Shown here piece after piece: positions 34,587-42,383 of a stretch of DNA of 46,485 nt. Each line of letters starts with the position of its first letter. The stretch's first letter is position 1. The notes below the pieces were generated by a model. It was not told where the DNA came from and did no database searches. It was given only the letters and a program-made list of their open reading frames with translations. The translations under genes were made by a program, and so were the position numbers. This stretch comes from Reyranella massiliensis 521 (lineage in GTDB: Bacteria > Pseudomonadota > Alphaproteobacteria > Reyranellales > Reyranellaceae). Location: assembly GCA_945860205.1 (NCBI GenBank), contig CAMARK010000030.1:1-46485 (forward strand). Direction: 5' to 3'.

Positions 34587-35630
34587 CTAGAACGACCAGT
34601 CGACGGGGGTATCGGGGCGAAACACGGTGATGGTCTTGGATAACCCGGGGACTTCGACCGTCTCGGGTGCCTCCAGGGTGGCGGCGCGGAGGGTGATGCG
34701 CTCCTCGTTGGCGGGCAGGCCGTAGAAGCGCGGCCCATTGAGCGACGCGAAGGCTTCGAGATTGTCGAGTTTGCCTTCCTCGGCGAAGACCTGGGCATAG
34801 ACCTGCATTGCCACCGGGGCGTTGAAAATGCCGGCGCAGCCGCAGGCGCATTCCTTGGTGTCGGTGCTGTGCGGGGCGGTATCGGTGCCGAGAAAGAAGG
34901 CCGGATTGCCCGAGGTCGCGGCGCGTCGCAGAGCGAGACGATGCTCCTCACGCTTGGCGATCGGCAGGCAATAGAAGTGCGGGCGGATGCCGCCCTTGAA
35001 GATCGCATTGCGGTTGTAGCTCAAATGATGCGGCGTGATCGTGCCGCCCATCCGGTCCGGATGGGCCTCGACGAAAGCCACGCCCTCGCGGGTGGTGATG
35101 TGTTCGAGCACGATTTTCAGGCCGGGATGGCGCTTCAGCAGCGGGAACAAAACCTTGTCCAGAAACACCGCCTCGCGGTCGAAGAGGTCGACGTCGGGGT
35201 CGGTGACTTCGCCATGCACCAGCAGGGGCATGCCGGCTTTTTCCATCGCTTCGAGGCCTTTCGCGACGCGGTCCATCGAAGTCACGCCATGGGCGGAATT
35301 GGTGGTGGCGTGGGCGGGATAGAGTTTGGCGGCCACCCAGACACCCTCTTCCTTGCCCCGCGTGAGTTCAGCCGGATCGGCGCCGTCGGTCAGGTAGCAG
35401 GTCATCAGCGGCTCGAATTTCAGATCCGCAGGCACCGCAGCGCGAATGCGGTCGCGGTAGGCCACGGCTTCGGCGACCTTGGTCACGGGCGGGACCAGGT
35501 TGGGCATGATGATGGCGCGGGCGAACTGGCGGGCGGTGTGGACGGCGCAGGCGGCCAGCATGGGCCCATCGCGCAGATGGACGTGCCAGTCGTCAGGGCG
35601 GCGGATGGTAAGCGTGGAAGGCATGGGCAT
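34587..35630 (-). CDS. pyrC: Dihydroorotase, class II
   Basis: A 347-aa zinc amidohydrolase of pyrimidine synthesis (carbamoyl-aspartate to dihydroorotate). Metal ligands appear in DDWHVHLRDG, the carboxylated Lys in WVAAKLYPAHATTNS, His in LLVHGEVTDP and VLEHITTREG, and Asp in FFLGTDTAPHST. Length equals the E. coli enzyme (348 aa). ATG 35630 (MPMPSTL) or 35624 (MPSTL) are both possible. Confidence 0.96.
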   Translation of the reverse strand: MPMPSTLTIRRPDDWHVHLRDGPMLAACAVHTARQFARAIIMPNLVPPVTKVAEAVAYRDRIRAAVPADLKFEPLMTCYLTDGADPAELTRGKEEGVWVAAKLYPAHATTNSAHGVTSMDRVAKGLEAMEKAGMPLLVHGEVTDPDVDLFDREAVFLDKVLFPLLKRHPGLKIVLEHITTREGVAFVEAHPDRMGGTITPHHLSYNRNAIFKGGIRPHFYCLPIAKREEHRLALRRAATSGNPAFFLGTDTAPHSTDTKECACGCAGIFNAPVAMQVYAQVFAEEGKLDNLEAFASLNGPRFYGLPANEERITLRAATLEAPETVEVPGLSKTITVFRPDTPVDWSF

Positions 35631-35665
35631 AAGGCGCTTTCTAGCTTGCTCGCAGGCAGACACCA

Positions 35666-36745
35666 ATGTTGATTGCGGGCATGAACACGATGAACAAATT
35701 GAACGACGCCGTAGACTTCGCCAAATCCGCCGAGTCCCATTGGCCCAAAAGCATGTACATGCCGGACGGCCAGTTCGTGATGACCTACGATTCCGGCGAA
35801 AAAGCCCCCGACAACGAGGTGCTTGGCCCGGTGACACCGAGGGGCGGCCATGCCGGCATCGTCTACCAGGGCGACAAGAAACTCGCCGAATGGGGCGATG
35901 TCGACAACGCCGACATGACTTTCAGCGTCGCCAAGAGCTACCTCGCCCTGCTCGCCGGCCTGGCGCTGGGCGACGGCCTCATCAAAAGCCTCGACGACAA
36001 GGCCGGCGACTATGCGTTCGATGACGGCTTCAAGAGCGACCAGAACAAGGACATCACCTGGCGCCACCTGCTGACCCAGACCAGCGAATGGTCGGGCAGC
36101 GTGTTTGGCAAGGAAGACCGCATCGACCACAATCGCGTGGTCGGCGTCATGGTGGCCGACGCACCCAAGGGCACGCGCCGCGCGATGAAGAAGCCGGGCA
36201 GCTTCTACGAATACAACGACGTGCGCGTGAACCGGCTCAGCTACTCGCTGCTACAAGTCTTCAAGGAACCGCTGCCCCAGGTCCTGAAGCGCCGCATCAT
36301 GGATCCGATCGGCGCTTCCAACGGCTGGAAGTGGGACGGCTACAAAACTTCTAGCGTCACGATCGACGGCATAGAAATGCTCTCCGTCCCCGGCGGCGGG
36401 CATTGGGGTGGCGGCATCGTGATCTCGGCGCGCGATCTCTCGCTGATGGGACGGTTGGTCGCCAACGCCGGCGTCTGGGAAGGCAAGCAGATCCTGCCCA
36501 AGGGCTGGACGGCGGAGCTGGTAAAACCCTGCGCGGTGGCCCCTTTCTATGGGCTGATGTGGTGGCTCAACACCGACAAGCGCCAGTTTGCGGCCGCCTC
36601 CGAGCGCAGCTACTTCGCGCTGGGCTGGGGCAGCCACATCGTCTGGGTCGATCCCGACAATGATCTCCTCACGGTGCTGCGCTGGATCGACCGCAAGAAG
36701 GCGCCCGAGTTTGTCGAACGCCTGCTGGATGCGATCAAATCATGA
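35666..36745 (+). CDS. Beta-lactamase-family serine hydrolase (class C-like)
   Basis: A 359-aa protein of the beta-lactamase/esterase (PBP4*, EstB) family. The nucleophile motif SxxK is SVAK at 87-90, Tyr is in FYEYNDVRVNRL, and a GGGHWGGGIVISARDLSLMGRL block follows. No signal peptide is evident, pointing to a cytoplasmic esterase or amidase rather than a resistance enzyme. The start is uncertain (ATG 35666, 35681 or 35690). First gene of a three-gene operon with an ATGA overlap to the next gene. Confidence 0.88.
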   Translation: MLIAGMNTMNKLNDAVDFAKSAESHWPKSMYMPDGQFVMTYDSGEKAPDNEVLGPVTPRGGHAGIVYQGDKKLAEWGDVDNADMTFSVAKSYLALLAGLALGDGLIKSLDDKAGDYAFDDGFKSDQNKDITWRHLLTQTSEWSGSVFGKEDRIDHNRVVGVMVADAPKGTRRAMKKPGSFYEYNDVRVNRLSYSLLQVFKEPLPQVLKRRIMDPIGASNGWKWDGYKTSSVTIDGIEMLSVPGGGHWGGGIVISARDLSLMGRLVANAGVWEGKQILPKGWTAELVKPCAVAPFYGLMWWLNTDKRQFAAASERSYFALGWGSHIVWVDPDNDLLTVLRWIDRKKAPEFVERLLDAIKS

Positions 36746-37632
36746 GCCTCGACTATTCGGCCGTGCCGAAAATGCCGGACGGAAGCACTGCCGCCGAACA
36801 GATTCGGACAATCGAACGCACGGCGTCCGAAGTTGCCCAGGTTCCGATGGGAAACGGCGGCAAGATGACGTGGCACGTCTGGGACGACGGCGCCAACAAG
36901 CCGATCCTGCTGCTGTTTCACGGCGGCTCGGGCTCGTGGATCCACTGGATCCGGAACGTAAAATCGCTCGCAAAGCACTTCGCCGTATACGCCGCCGATC
37001 TTCCCGGCCTGGGCGACAGCGACCCGCCCGACGACGTGCGCGATGTCTGGTCAGTCACCCATTGCGTCGAGCACGCGATGAAGGAGCTGCTGCCCCGGGA
37101 CAAACCATTCGCCCTCACCGGCTTCTCCTTCGGCGGCATGGTGGGCGGCCACATCGCCACGCTCTTCCCGGAGCAACTGCGAAAGATCGCCTTCGTCGGC
37201 GCCGGCGGCCTGAAGGCCACGCGCAAGCCCGGCCCCAAGCTCCGCAAGCTCTTGGCCGACATGCCGCCCAAGATGCTGGCGGAAGAGGCGCGGAGAAACC
37301 TCGAAATCCTGATGTTCCACGACCCGGCCAAGATCGATGGCGTGGCCATCCACATGCAGATCCTGAACACCACGCGCGCCAAGACCCGGAGCCGGGAGAT
37401 GGGCCAGGCTTTTAGGCTCAGCGAAGTCCTGCCGCATGTGAAGCAGCCGTTCACCGGCATCTGGGGCGAGTTCGATTCCACCACGTATCCTCACATTCAG
37501 GAGCGCATCGATCTTTTCCGGGCGCTAAAACCGGATTTCGAAATGAATGTCATAGAAGGCGCCGGCCACTGGGTTGCCTACGAGGCCGCCGAGGCCTTCA
37601 ATAAGGTCCTGATCGACAAGCTCACCCCCTAG
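36742..37632 (+). CDS. Alpha/beta-fold hydrolase
   Basis: A 296-aa hydrolase. The oxyanion region is LLLFHGGSGSWIHWIRNV, the nucleophile Ser is in LTGFSFGGMVGG, the acid in GIWGEFDSTTYPH and the His in IEGAGHWVAYEAAEAF. It resembles meta-cleavage-product or ester hydrolases. ATG 36742 overlaps the serine-hydrolase stop, and the BNR-repeat gene follows 13 nt downstream, so all three likely act together on an unidentified ester, lactone or amide. Confidence 0.9.
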   Translation: MSLDYSAVPKMPDGSTAAEQIRTIERTASEVAQVPMGNGGKMTWHVWDDGANKPILLLFHGGSGSWIHWIRNVKSLAKHFAVYAADLPGLGDSDPPDDVRDVWSVTHCVEHAMKELLPRDKPFALTGFSFGGMVGGHIATLFPEQLRKIAFVGAGGLKATRKPGPKLRKLLADMPPKMLAEEARRNLEILMFHDPAKIDGVAIHMQILNTTRAKTRSREMGQAFRLSEVLPHVKQPFTGIWGEFDSTTYPHIQERIDLFRALKPDFEMNVIEGAGHWVAYEAAEAFNKVLIDKLTP

Positions 37633-37645
37633 AGGGAGGCAAACC

Positions 37646-38611
37646 ATGTCCAACCTGCTCTGCGTCGGCACTTCAGGCATGTCCGTCTGGTTCAGCCGCG
37701 ACAATGGCGAGAGCTGGATCCGGCCCTATATCGAATCCGGCCTCTATCTCGAGGCGCGCGTCTGGGCGCTCTCGGCGCACCCGCAGCGCCCGGGCGAAGT
37801 TCTGGCCGGCACCGACTCCGGCCTCTACCGCTGGAACGAGACGGCGCAGAAGTGGACGCACTTGCCCTCGGTGCTCGACGACTACGACATCTGGTCGATG
37901 GCCCAGGCGCCGGACGATCCCGACACGATCGTGGTCGGCACCCAGCCCGCCAACATTTTCATCTCCACCGACGGCGGAAAATCCTTCGCCCCGACCAAGG
38001 GCTCCTTCGCCGACGCCTGCATCTTCGTCGGCAAACCCAGGGTCACGCAGATCCTGTTCGACCCGATCGACAAGGACACGCTGTGGGCCGGCGTCGAGAT
38101 CGACGGCGTGCACCGCTCGACCGACCGCGGCCGCACCTGGAAGAAGGTGGGCCAGGGCATCAACTCCGAGGACATCCACGGCGTGGCCGTGGTGAAGAAT
38201 GGCGGCAAGCTGGTCTATGCCACCACCAATCGCGGCCTGAACGTGAGCCGCGACAATGGCGAGACCTTCGCCTTCCAGGAACTCGACTCGCCCTGGCAAT
38301 ACACGCGCACGATCGTGCCGCGCGCCGACGGCGACAAGACGGTGTTCCTGACCAACGGCAACGGCCCGCCGGGCTCGACCGGCCGCTTGCTCCGGAGCCG
38401 CGACTACGGCGCGACGTTCGAGGACGCGAAGCTGCCCGGCACGCTCAACTCGACGCCGTGGACGGTGGCCACGCATCCCTCGGACCCGAAGCTGATCTTC
38501 GTCTGCTCGAACCTCGGCCAATCGTTCCGCTCGACCGACGGCGGCGAGAGCTGGACCAAGCTCGCGCGCGAGTTCGGCGAGGTGCGCAGCTCGATCTGGC
38601 AGGCGCTGTGA
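37646..38611 (+). CDS. BNR/Asp-box repeat (sialidase-like beta-propeller) protein
   Basis: A 321-aa protein built from repeated Asp-box-like units: SRDNGESW, STDGGKSF, STDRGRTW, SRDNGETF, SRDYGATF and STDGGESW, about 50 residues apart. They predict a beta-propeller of the VPS10/sialidase type. No signal peptide and no glycosidase catalytic residues are recognised, so it may be a binding or lactonase-like propeller rather than a sialidase. AGGGAGGC precedes ATG 37646. A decayed copy of its last ~15 codons occurs at 45332-45390. Confidence 0.85.
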   Translation: MSNLLCVGTSGMSVWFSRDNGESWIRPYIESGLYLEARVWALSAHPQRPGEVLAGTDSGLYRWNETAQKWTHLPSVLDDYDIWSMAQAPDDPDTIVVGTQPANIFISTDGGKSFAPTKGSFADACIFVGKPRVTQILFDPIDKDTLWAGVEIDGVHRSTDRGRTWKKVGQGINSEDIHGVAVVKNGGKLVYATTNRGLNVSRDNGETFAFQELDSPWQYTRTIVPRADGDKTVFLTNGNGPPGSTGRLLRSRDYGATFEDAKLPGTLNSTPWTVATHPSDPKLIFVCSNLGQSFRSTDGGESWTKLAREFGEVRSSIWQAL

Positions 38612-38800
38612 GGGCGACTTTCCGGACACGAGTTGTCCAGAATGTGTCTGTCTGAAAATTCGCAAATCGCCGCCGCACTTGAACCGAACGATTCTTTTCA
38701 ACGCAGCCCCGAATCGCGGACCTGTCTGAAAAATCATCCGGCCGGGTTTCTTCGATTCGAACTTGCTCGAAATAGCCCTAGGTATTACTTTTCCCTACCA

Positions 38801-39109
38801 ATGGCTACCAAACGCTCTCCCGCCGCCCCTGCCACGCCGGTTTCCCTGAAACTCGACAGCGAGGAACGGGCGCGTCTCGCCTCCCTGGCCACGCTGCGCA
38901 AGCGTTCGTCGCACTACCTCATGCGCGAGGCCGTGCGCGAATACCTGACTCGCGAGGAGGCCCGGCAATCGTTCCGTGACGAGGCCTCGATGGCCTGGCG
39001 CGACTACGAGGAGACCGGTCGCCACGCGACGCAGGCCGAACTTGACGGCTGGATCGATTCGCTCGGCACGCGCCGGCCGAAGCCCGCGCCGAAAAGGCCA
39101 CTGAAATAG
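38801..39109 (+). CDS. Ribbon-helix-helix antitoxin (CopG/ParD-like)
   Basis: A 102-aa protein. The N-terminal RHH is PVSLKLDSEERARLASLATLRKRSSHYLMREAVREYLTREEA; the acidic C-terminal part (DEASMAWRDYEETGRHATQAELDGWIDSLG) would wrap the toxin. Together with the overlapping ParE-like gene this is a type II toxin-antitoxin module. The upstream 189 nt (38612-38800) carry an 11-mer direct repeat CTGTCTGAAAA (38648-38658, 38722-38732) and a TTCGA...TCGAA inverted repeat that might serve as operator. No clear Shine-Dalgarno is seen. Confidence 0.87.
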   Translation: MATKRSPAAPATPVSLKLDSEERARLASLATLRKRSSHYLMREAVREYLTREEARQSFRDEASMAWRDYEETGRHATQAELDGWIDSLGTRRPKPAPKRPLK

Positions 39110-39405
39110 CCCGGGTAGTCTATTCGCCGAACGCGATCGCCAATCTCGAAGGCCTGAATCGCTTCCTCGCCGAGAAAAACCCCGAAGCCGCGACACGAGC
39201 ACTCCGGACGATCCGCGACCGGATGCGGACGCTGTCGAGGTTTCCGAGGCTGGGGCCGGTCGATCCTGAACAACCGGACTACCGGCAGCTCTTCATCCCG
39301 TTCGGTGCATCGGGCTATGTCGCGCGCTATCGCGTCGAAGGCCGGCTCGTCGTCGTCCTGGCGATCCGCCACATGCGGGAGGCCGGGTACGACGTCGAAC
39401 GTTGA
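39106..39405 (+). CDS. ParE/RelE-family toxin with non-canonical start
   Basis: The frame encodes a full ParE-like domain: VVYSPNAIANLEGLNRFLAEKNPEAA, IRDRMRTLSRFPRLGP and the terminal ARYRVEGRLVVVLAIRHMREAGY. No ATG, GTG or TTG occurs in this frame between an upstream TGA (39043) and the ATG at 39223, which would delete half the domain. The natural position for a start is ATA 39106-39108, overlapping the antitoxin TAG (39107-39109), giving 99 aa. CTG 39049 is another option (118 aa). It may use a rare start by coupling, or be inactivated by a start-codon mutation. Confidence 0.7.
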   Translation: MARVVYSPNAIANLEGLNRFLAEKNPEAATRALRTIRDRMRTLSRFPRLGPVDPEQPDYRQLFIPFGASGYVARYRVEGRLVVVLAIRHMREAGYDVER

Positions 39406-39424
39406 GGTTCGCCGCACGGGGCCG

Positions 39425-40138
39425 TCACGCCTCGCAGGGGAACGGCGTTGGCTTCCAATATTTCCCGAGCTTCAGCCTTTGCACCTTGAGCGCCTCCCAT
39501 TCGTGCAACAGCGGAATTATGGCGCCGCGATCTTTCTTCAGCAGGCGACTCAGGTAGACGAGACGCATGTCGCTGGTGTCATGGGACCTCAGGTACTCGT
39601 CGGGGGCATCGATGAGATTTTCACGATAGAAGCGCATGGCCCAAAGGAAGCTCTTGTCCAAATATTTCTCCGCCCACTCCGCCGCACCATCGAAATCGCC
39701 GCGAGTGCATGCGCTCAGCACGTAGCCCATGAACCAGGCCGTGGATCCCTCGGGCGGCATATAGCGAACCCAACGTTCATATTCCTCGGGTGTCTCGATA
39801 TGCTCGACCGGTGGCAACGCATGTCGTTCCACCAGATCCGAAATATCGACCGATGCCCGCTCCGGATCCTCGGTCCACGATGCTTCGAATTGATGCTTAT
39901 ATGCCTGCTCAAGGGAGCCGTACGCATGGTTGTAGTACGGCGCCCATCCACCGGTGAACAACTGATCGATGAAACTCACGACAGTGAAGTATTGTCCGTA
40001 GGAGCCGCTGACGAAGATCGCGCCGCGCAGGTAATGAGCAAGCGGGGTGAAGAATACCATGCGTTCGGCGTAGGCCAGGTCCGGCCGCCGCTTCACCAGC
40101 GGCTGGAGCAGTTTCTTCAGCTCACGTCCTTTCGGCAT
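39425..40138 (-). CDS. Hypothetical protein, candidate immunity protein
   Basis: A 237-aa soluble, helix-rich and aromatic-rich protein that I do not recognise. Features include FVSGSYGQYFTVVSFIDQLF, EEYERWVRYMPPEGSTAWFMGYVLSACTRGDFDGAAEWAEKYLDKS and LLKKDRGAIIPLLHEWEALK. It lies 85 nt downstream of, and on the same strand as, the gene ending in a REase-like toxin tip. That is where immunity genes of polymorphic toxins sit. This positional argument is the only functional hint. The 85-nt gap includes an unusually AT-rich patch (40180-40215). Confidence 0.75.
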   Translation of the reverse strand: MPKGRELKKLLQPLVKRRPDLAYAERMVFFTPLAHYLRGAIFVSGSYGQYFTVVSFIDQLFTGGWAPYYNHAYGSLEQAYKHQFEASWTEDPERASVDISDLVERHALPPVEHIETPEEYERWVRYMPPEGSTAWFMGYVLSACTRGDFDGAAEWAEKYLDKSFLWAMRFYRENLIDAPDEYLRSHDTSDMRLVYLSRLLKKDRGAIIPLLHEWEALKVQRLKLGKYWKPTPFPCEA

Positions 40139-40223
40139 TTATTTCCTCCCAGTGTCCCGAATCTACGTCGAGACGCGGATGTGAGATACTTATTATTAGT
40201 TGTATTTCCCTTACTCCATACTT

Positions 40224-42380
40224 CTATGGGACGTACACGGGCAGAACGTACACGGTCCTGACGCCGAAGTGCTTCGCCACTTCTCTCAGATACCGCTCCC
40301 GCACATGATTCGGGAACGTCGCGCTGCCGGTCTTGAAGTCGTAGACACAGACGGCGTCGTCACCAATCTTTTCGACGACGTCGATCTTGGAGGAGCCGCT
40401 CTTCAGGTAGCGGGGCTTGCCGGTGTCCGGGAATATCTCTTCGACACGCAGCTCCTGCATGCCGCCGGCCCGCAGCAAGGCCTCGATCCTGGCTGTCTTC
40501 ATCTCTCTTTCGGCTTCGGTGTGAATCCACTGGCCGCGTCCCGGACCTTTGGGAAGCCCCAAGGCATCGGCCTTTTCACCTGCTCTCAGTCCAACCTCCT
40601 GCACCTTGGCGTAGTTCGGACAGAGCCTTGCCGCGTCCTCGTCGGGAATCTCGGCATGGCTGATCGTCTCGCCTCCATCGACAGAAGAGGTGATCGCCGC
40701 GATAGCTTCCTCGCGCGGCGGGTCGATGAAACCAACGATGCCAAGGAACGCCAATCCGCTTTCGACATCCCTAAAGGATAGGCGCTCCATGCCCGCACCG
40801 GCCTTTATGGCGGCAAAGCCCAACATTCTTTCGCCGCTGCCACCCGCCGCAGCGATCCGCATTTGCCAATAGGCCGCAACTGTCTCAGCCGAGCCCCTTG
40901 CCGCTTGGGATTTACACATGTCGAGTACGCGTTCGGGCGCGCCTTTTACAAAAACCCAAATGTCGCCGCCAGGAGCGCGATTCAGCGTTGCCATGAAACG
41001 GTGCTGCGCATCGAAGGGAATTTCATCGAGCCTCGCCCAGGCACTCCGCTCGCTTTCGGGATGCAGGCCGGATTTCATCGCAAGCGTCACCAGTGCTCCT
41101 TCCATTGGATCGCCATGCACGCTCCAGCGGCCCTCGCTTTCCACCAGTTGAGCGTCGTTGCACAGGAGGGCGGCTCGCACCAAGTCCGCACGCACGGAGT
41201 CCAGACCCGGCGCGGCATCACCGGCCAACCCATCGATCGTGCCGACCGGGACGTATCCTGCGCCTTCGACGAGGTATTCCTTTTCCGCAGTAACGATGCG
41301 GCGGGCAGTCATTTCGTTCTTGGTTAACGTTCCGGTCTTATCAGAGCAGATGACCGACGTGGCTCCCAGCGTCTCGACCGCCGGCAGCCTGCGCACCACC
41401 GCGTTTCGGCGCGCCATGCGCTGGACGCCAATGGCCAGCGTGATGGAAATAATCGCCGGCAGGCCTTCGGGCACCACTCCGACGGCGAGCGCCACCACCA
41501 CCATGAGCGCCTCGGGCCACGCATAGTCCCGCACCAGAATGGCAAAGGCAAAGATCAGGGCAGCCATACCGATCGCGAACCAGGTAATCAGTTTTCCGAA
41601 ATGATCGATCTGCCTGAGCAGCGGCGTCGTCTGCGTCTGAACCTGTCCGATGAGCGTCGAGATACGGCCGATCTCAGTATCAGCTCCGGTCGCCACCGCG
41701 ATGCCCGTCGCTTGGCCGGTTGCGATCAGTGTGCCCGAATAGAGCATGGAAAAGCGGTCTCCGAGAAACGCTTCGACGGCGACCGCTTTCTCCGCCTTTC
41801 CCGCCGGAAGAGATTCGCCGGTCAGTAAGGCTTCGTCCGCAAGTAGATTGCGCGCGCGTGTCAGCCTTAGGTCCGCAGGGGTCTTGTCACCCGCTTCGAC
41901 AACGACGATGTCGCCGGTTACGATCTCGCGCGCATCGATGCTATGGCGCTTGCCCTCGCGTAGAACCGTCGCATGGGGCGCGATCATGTCGCGGATCGCG
42001 TAGAGCGCTTTCTCGGCCTTGCCTTCCTGCACAAAGCCGACCGCCGCGTTGACAAGAACGACCGCGACGATGACAGCCGCATCGATGGCATGGCCAAGGA
42101 AACCGGCGGCGGCGGCGGCGGCCAATAGGAAATAGATCAGCACGCTGTTGAACTGCGCCAGAAATCGCAATACCGGATGAGTTCGAGGCGGCGCTGGCAA
42201 TTGGTTCGGGCCGTTCAACGCGAGGCGGCGCGCGGCCTCCGCAGATTTCAGTCCATCTTCGTTGGTGTCTAGTTCGGTCAGAACTTCGGCGAACGGAAGT
42301 GCGTGCCAGAGGTAGACGCCCTCGGTGCGCACTTCACGCGTTGGTACCCGGATGCGAGACCCTTCGTTCATCAACCGCAA
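40224..42380 (-). CDS. Chimera: truncated cation P-type ATPase fused to a REase-like toxin domain
   Basis: A 718-aa open frame. Residues 1-563 are a type II (Ca/Mg-like) P-type ATPase: membrane helices 1-2 and 3-4, LLTGESLP (187), VPEGLP (303-308), phosphorylation motif CSDKTGTLT (D347), KGAPERV and GFIDPPREEAIAAI. There it stops: no MITGD, no TGDGVNDAPAL hinge and no C-terminal helices. The last 155 residues are unrelated: YAKVQEVGLRAGEKADALGL, QWIHTEAEREM, and a PD-(D/E)xK-like core SKIDVVEKIGDDAVCVYDFKTG. These match the C-terminal nuclease tips of polymorphic toxins. The pump is certainly non-functional. The junction lies near 40691. Confidence 0.82.
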   Translation of the reverse strand: MRLMNEGSRIRVPTREVRTEGVYLWHALPFAEVLTELDTNEDGLKSAEAARRLALNGPNQLPAPPRTHPVLRFLAQFNSVLIYFLLAAAAAAGFLGHAIDAAVIVAVVLVNAAVGFVQEGKAEKALYAIRDMIAPHATVLREGKRHSIDAREIVTGDIVVVEAGDKTPADLRLTRARNLLADEALLTGESLPAGKAEKAVAVEAFLGDRFSMLYSGTLIATGQATGIAVATGADTEIGRISTLIGQVQTQTTPLLRQIDHFGKLITWFAIGMAALIFAFAILVRDYAWPEALMVVVALAVGVVPEGLPAIISITLAIGVQRMARRNAVVRRLPAVETLGATSVICSDKTGTLTKNEMTARRIVTAEKEYLVEGAGYVPVGTIDGLAGDAAPGLDSVRADLVRAALLCNDAQLVESEGRWSVHGDPMEGALVTLAMKSGLHPESERSAWARLDEIPFDAQHRFMATLNRAPGGDIWVFVKGAPERVLDMCKSQAARGSAETVAAYWQMRIAAAGGSGERMLGFAAIKAGAGMERLSFRDVESGLAFLGIVGFIDPPREEAIAAITSSVDGGETISHAEIPDEDAARLCPNYAKVQEVGLRAGEKADALGLPKGPGRGQWIHTEAEREMKTARIEALLRAGGMQELRVEEIFPDTGKPRYLKSGSSKIDVVEKIGDDAVCVYDFKTGSATFPNHVRERYLREVAKHFGVRTVYVLPVYVP

Positions 42381-42383
42381 TCC

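Noticed and set aside
39049..39108. Programmed -1 frameshift joining antitoxin and toxin into one protein
   Set aside because: The sequence before the antitoxin stop (CTG AAA TAG) is not a recognised slippery heptamer and no downstream pseudoknot was seen.
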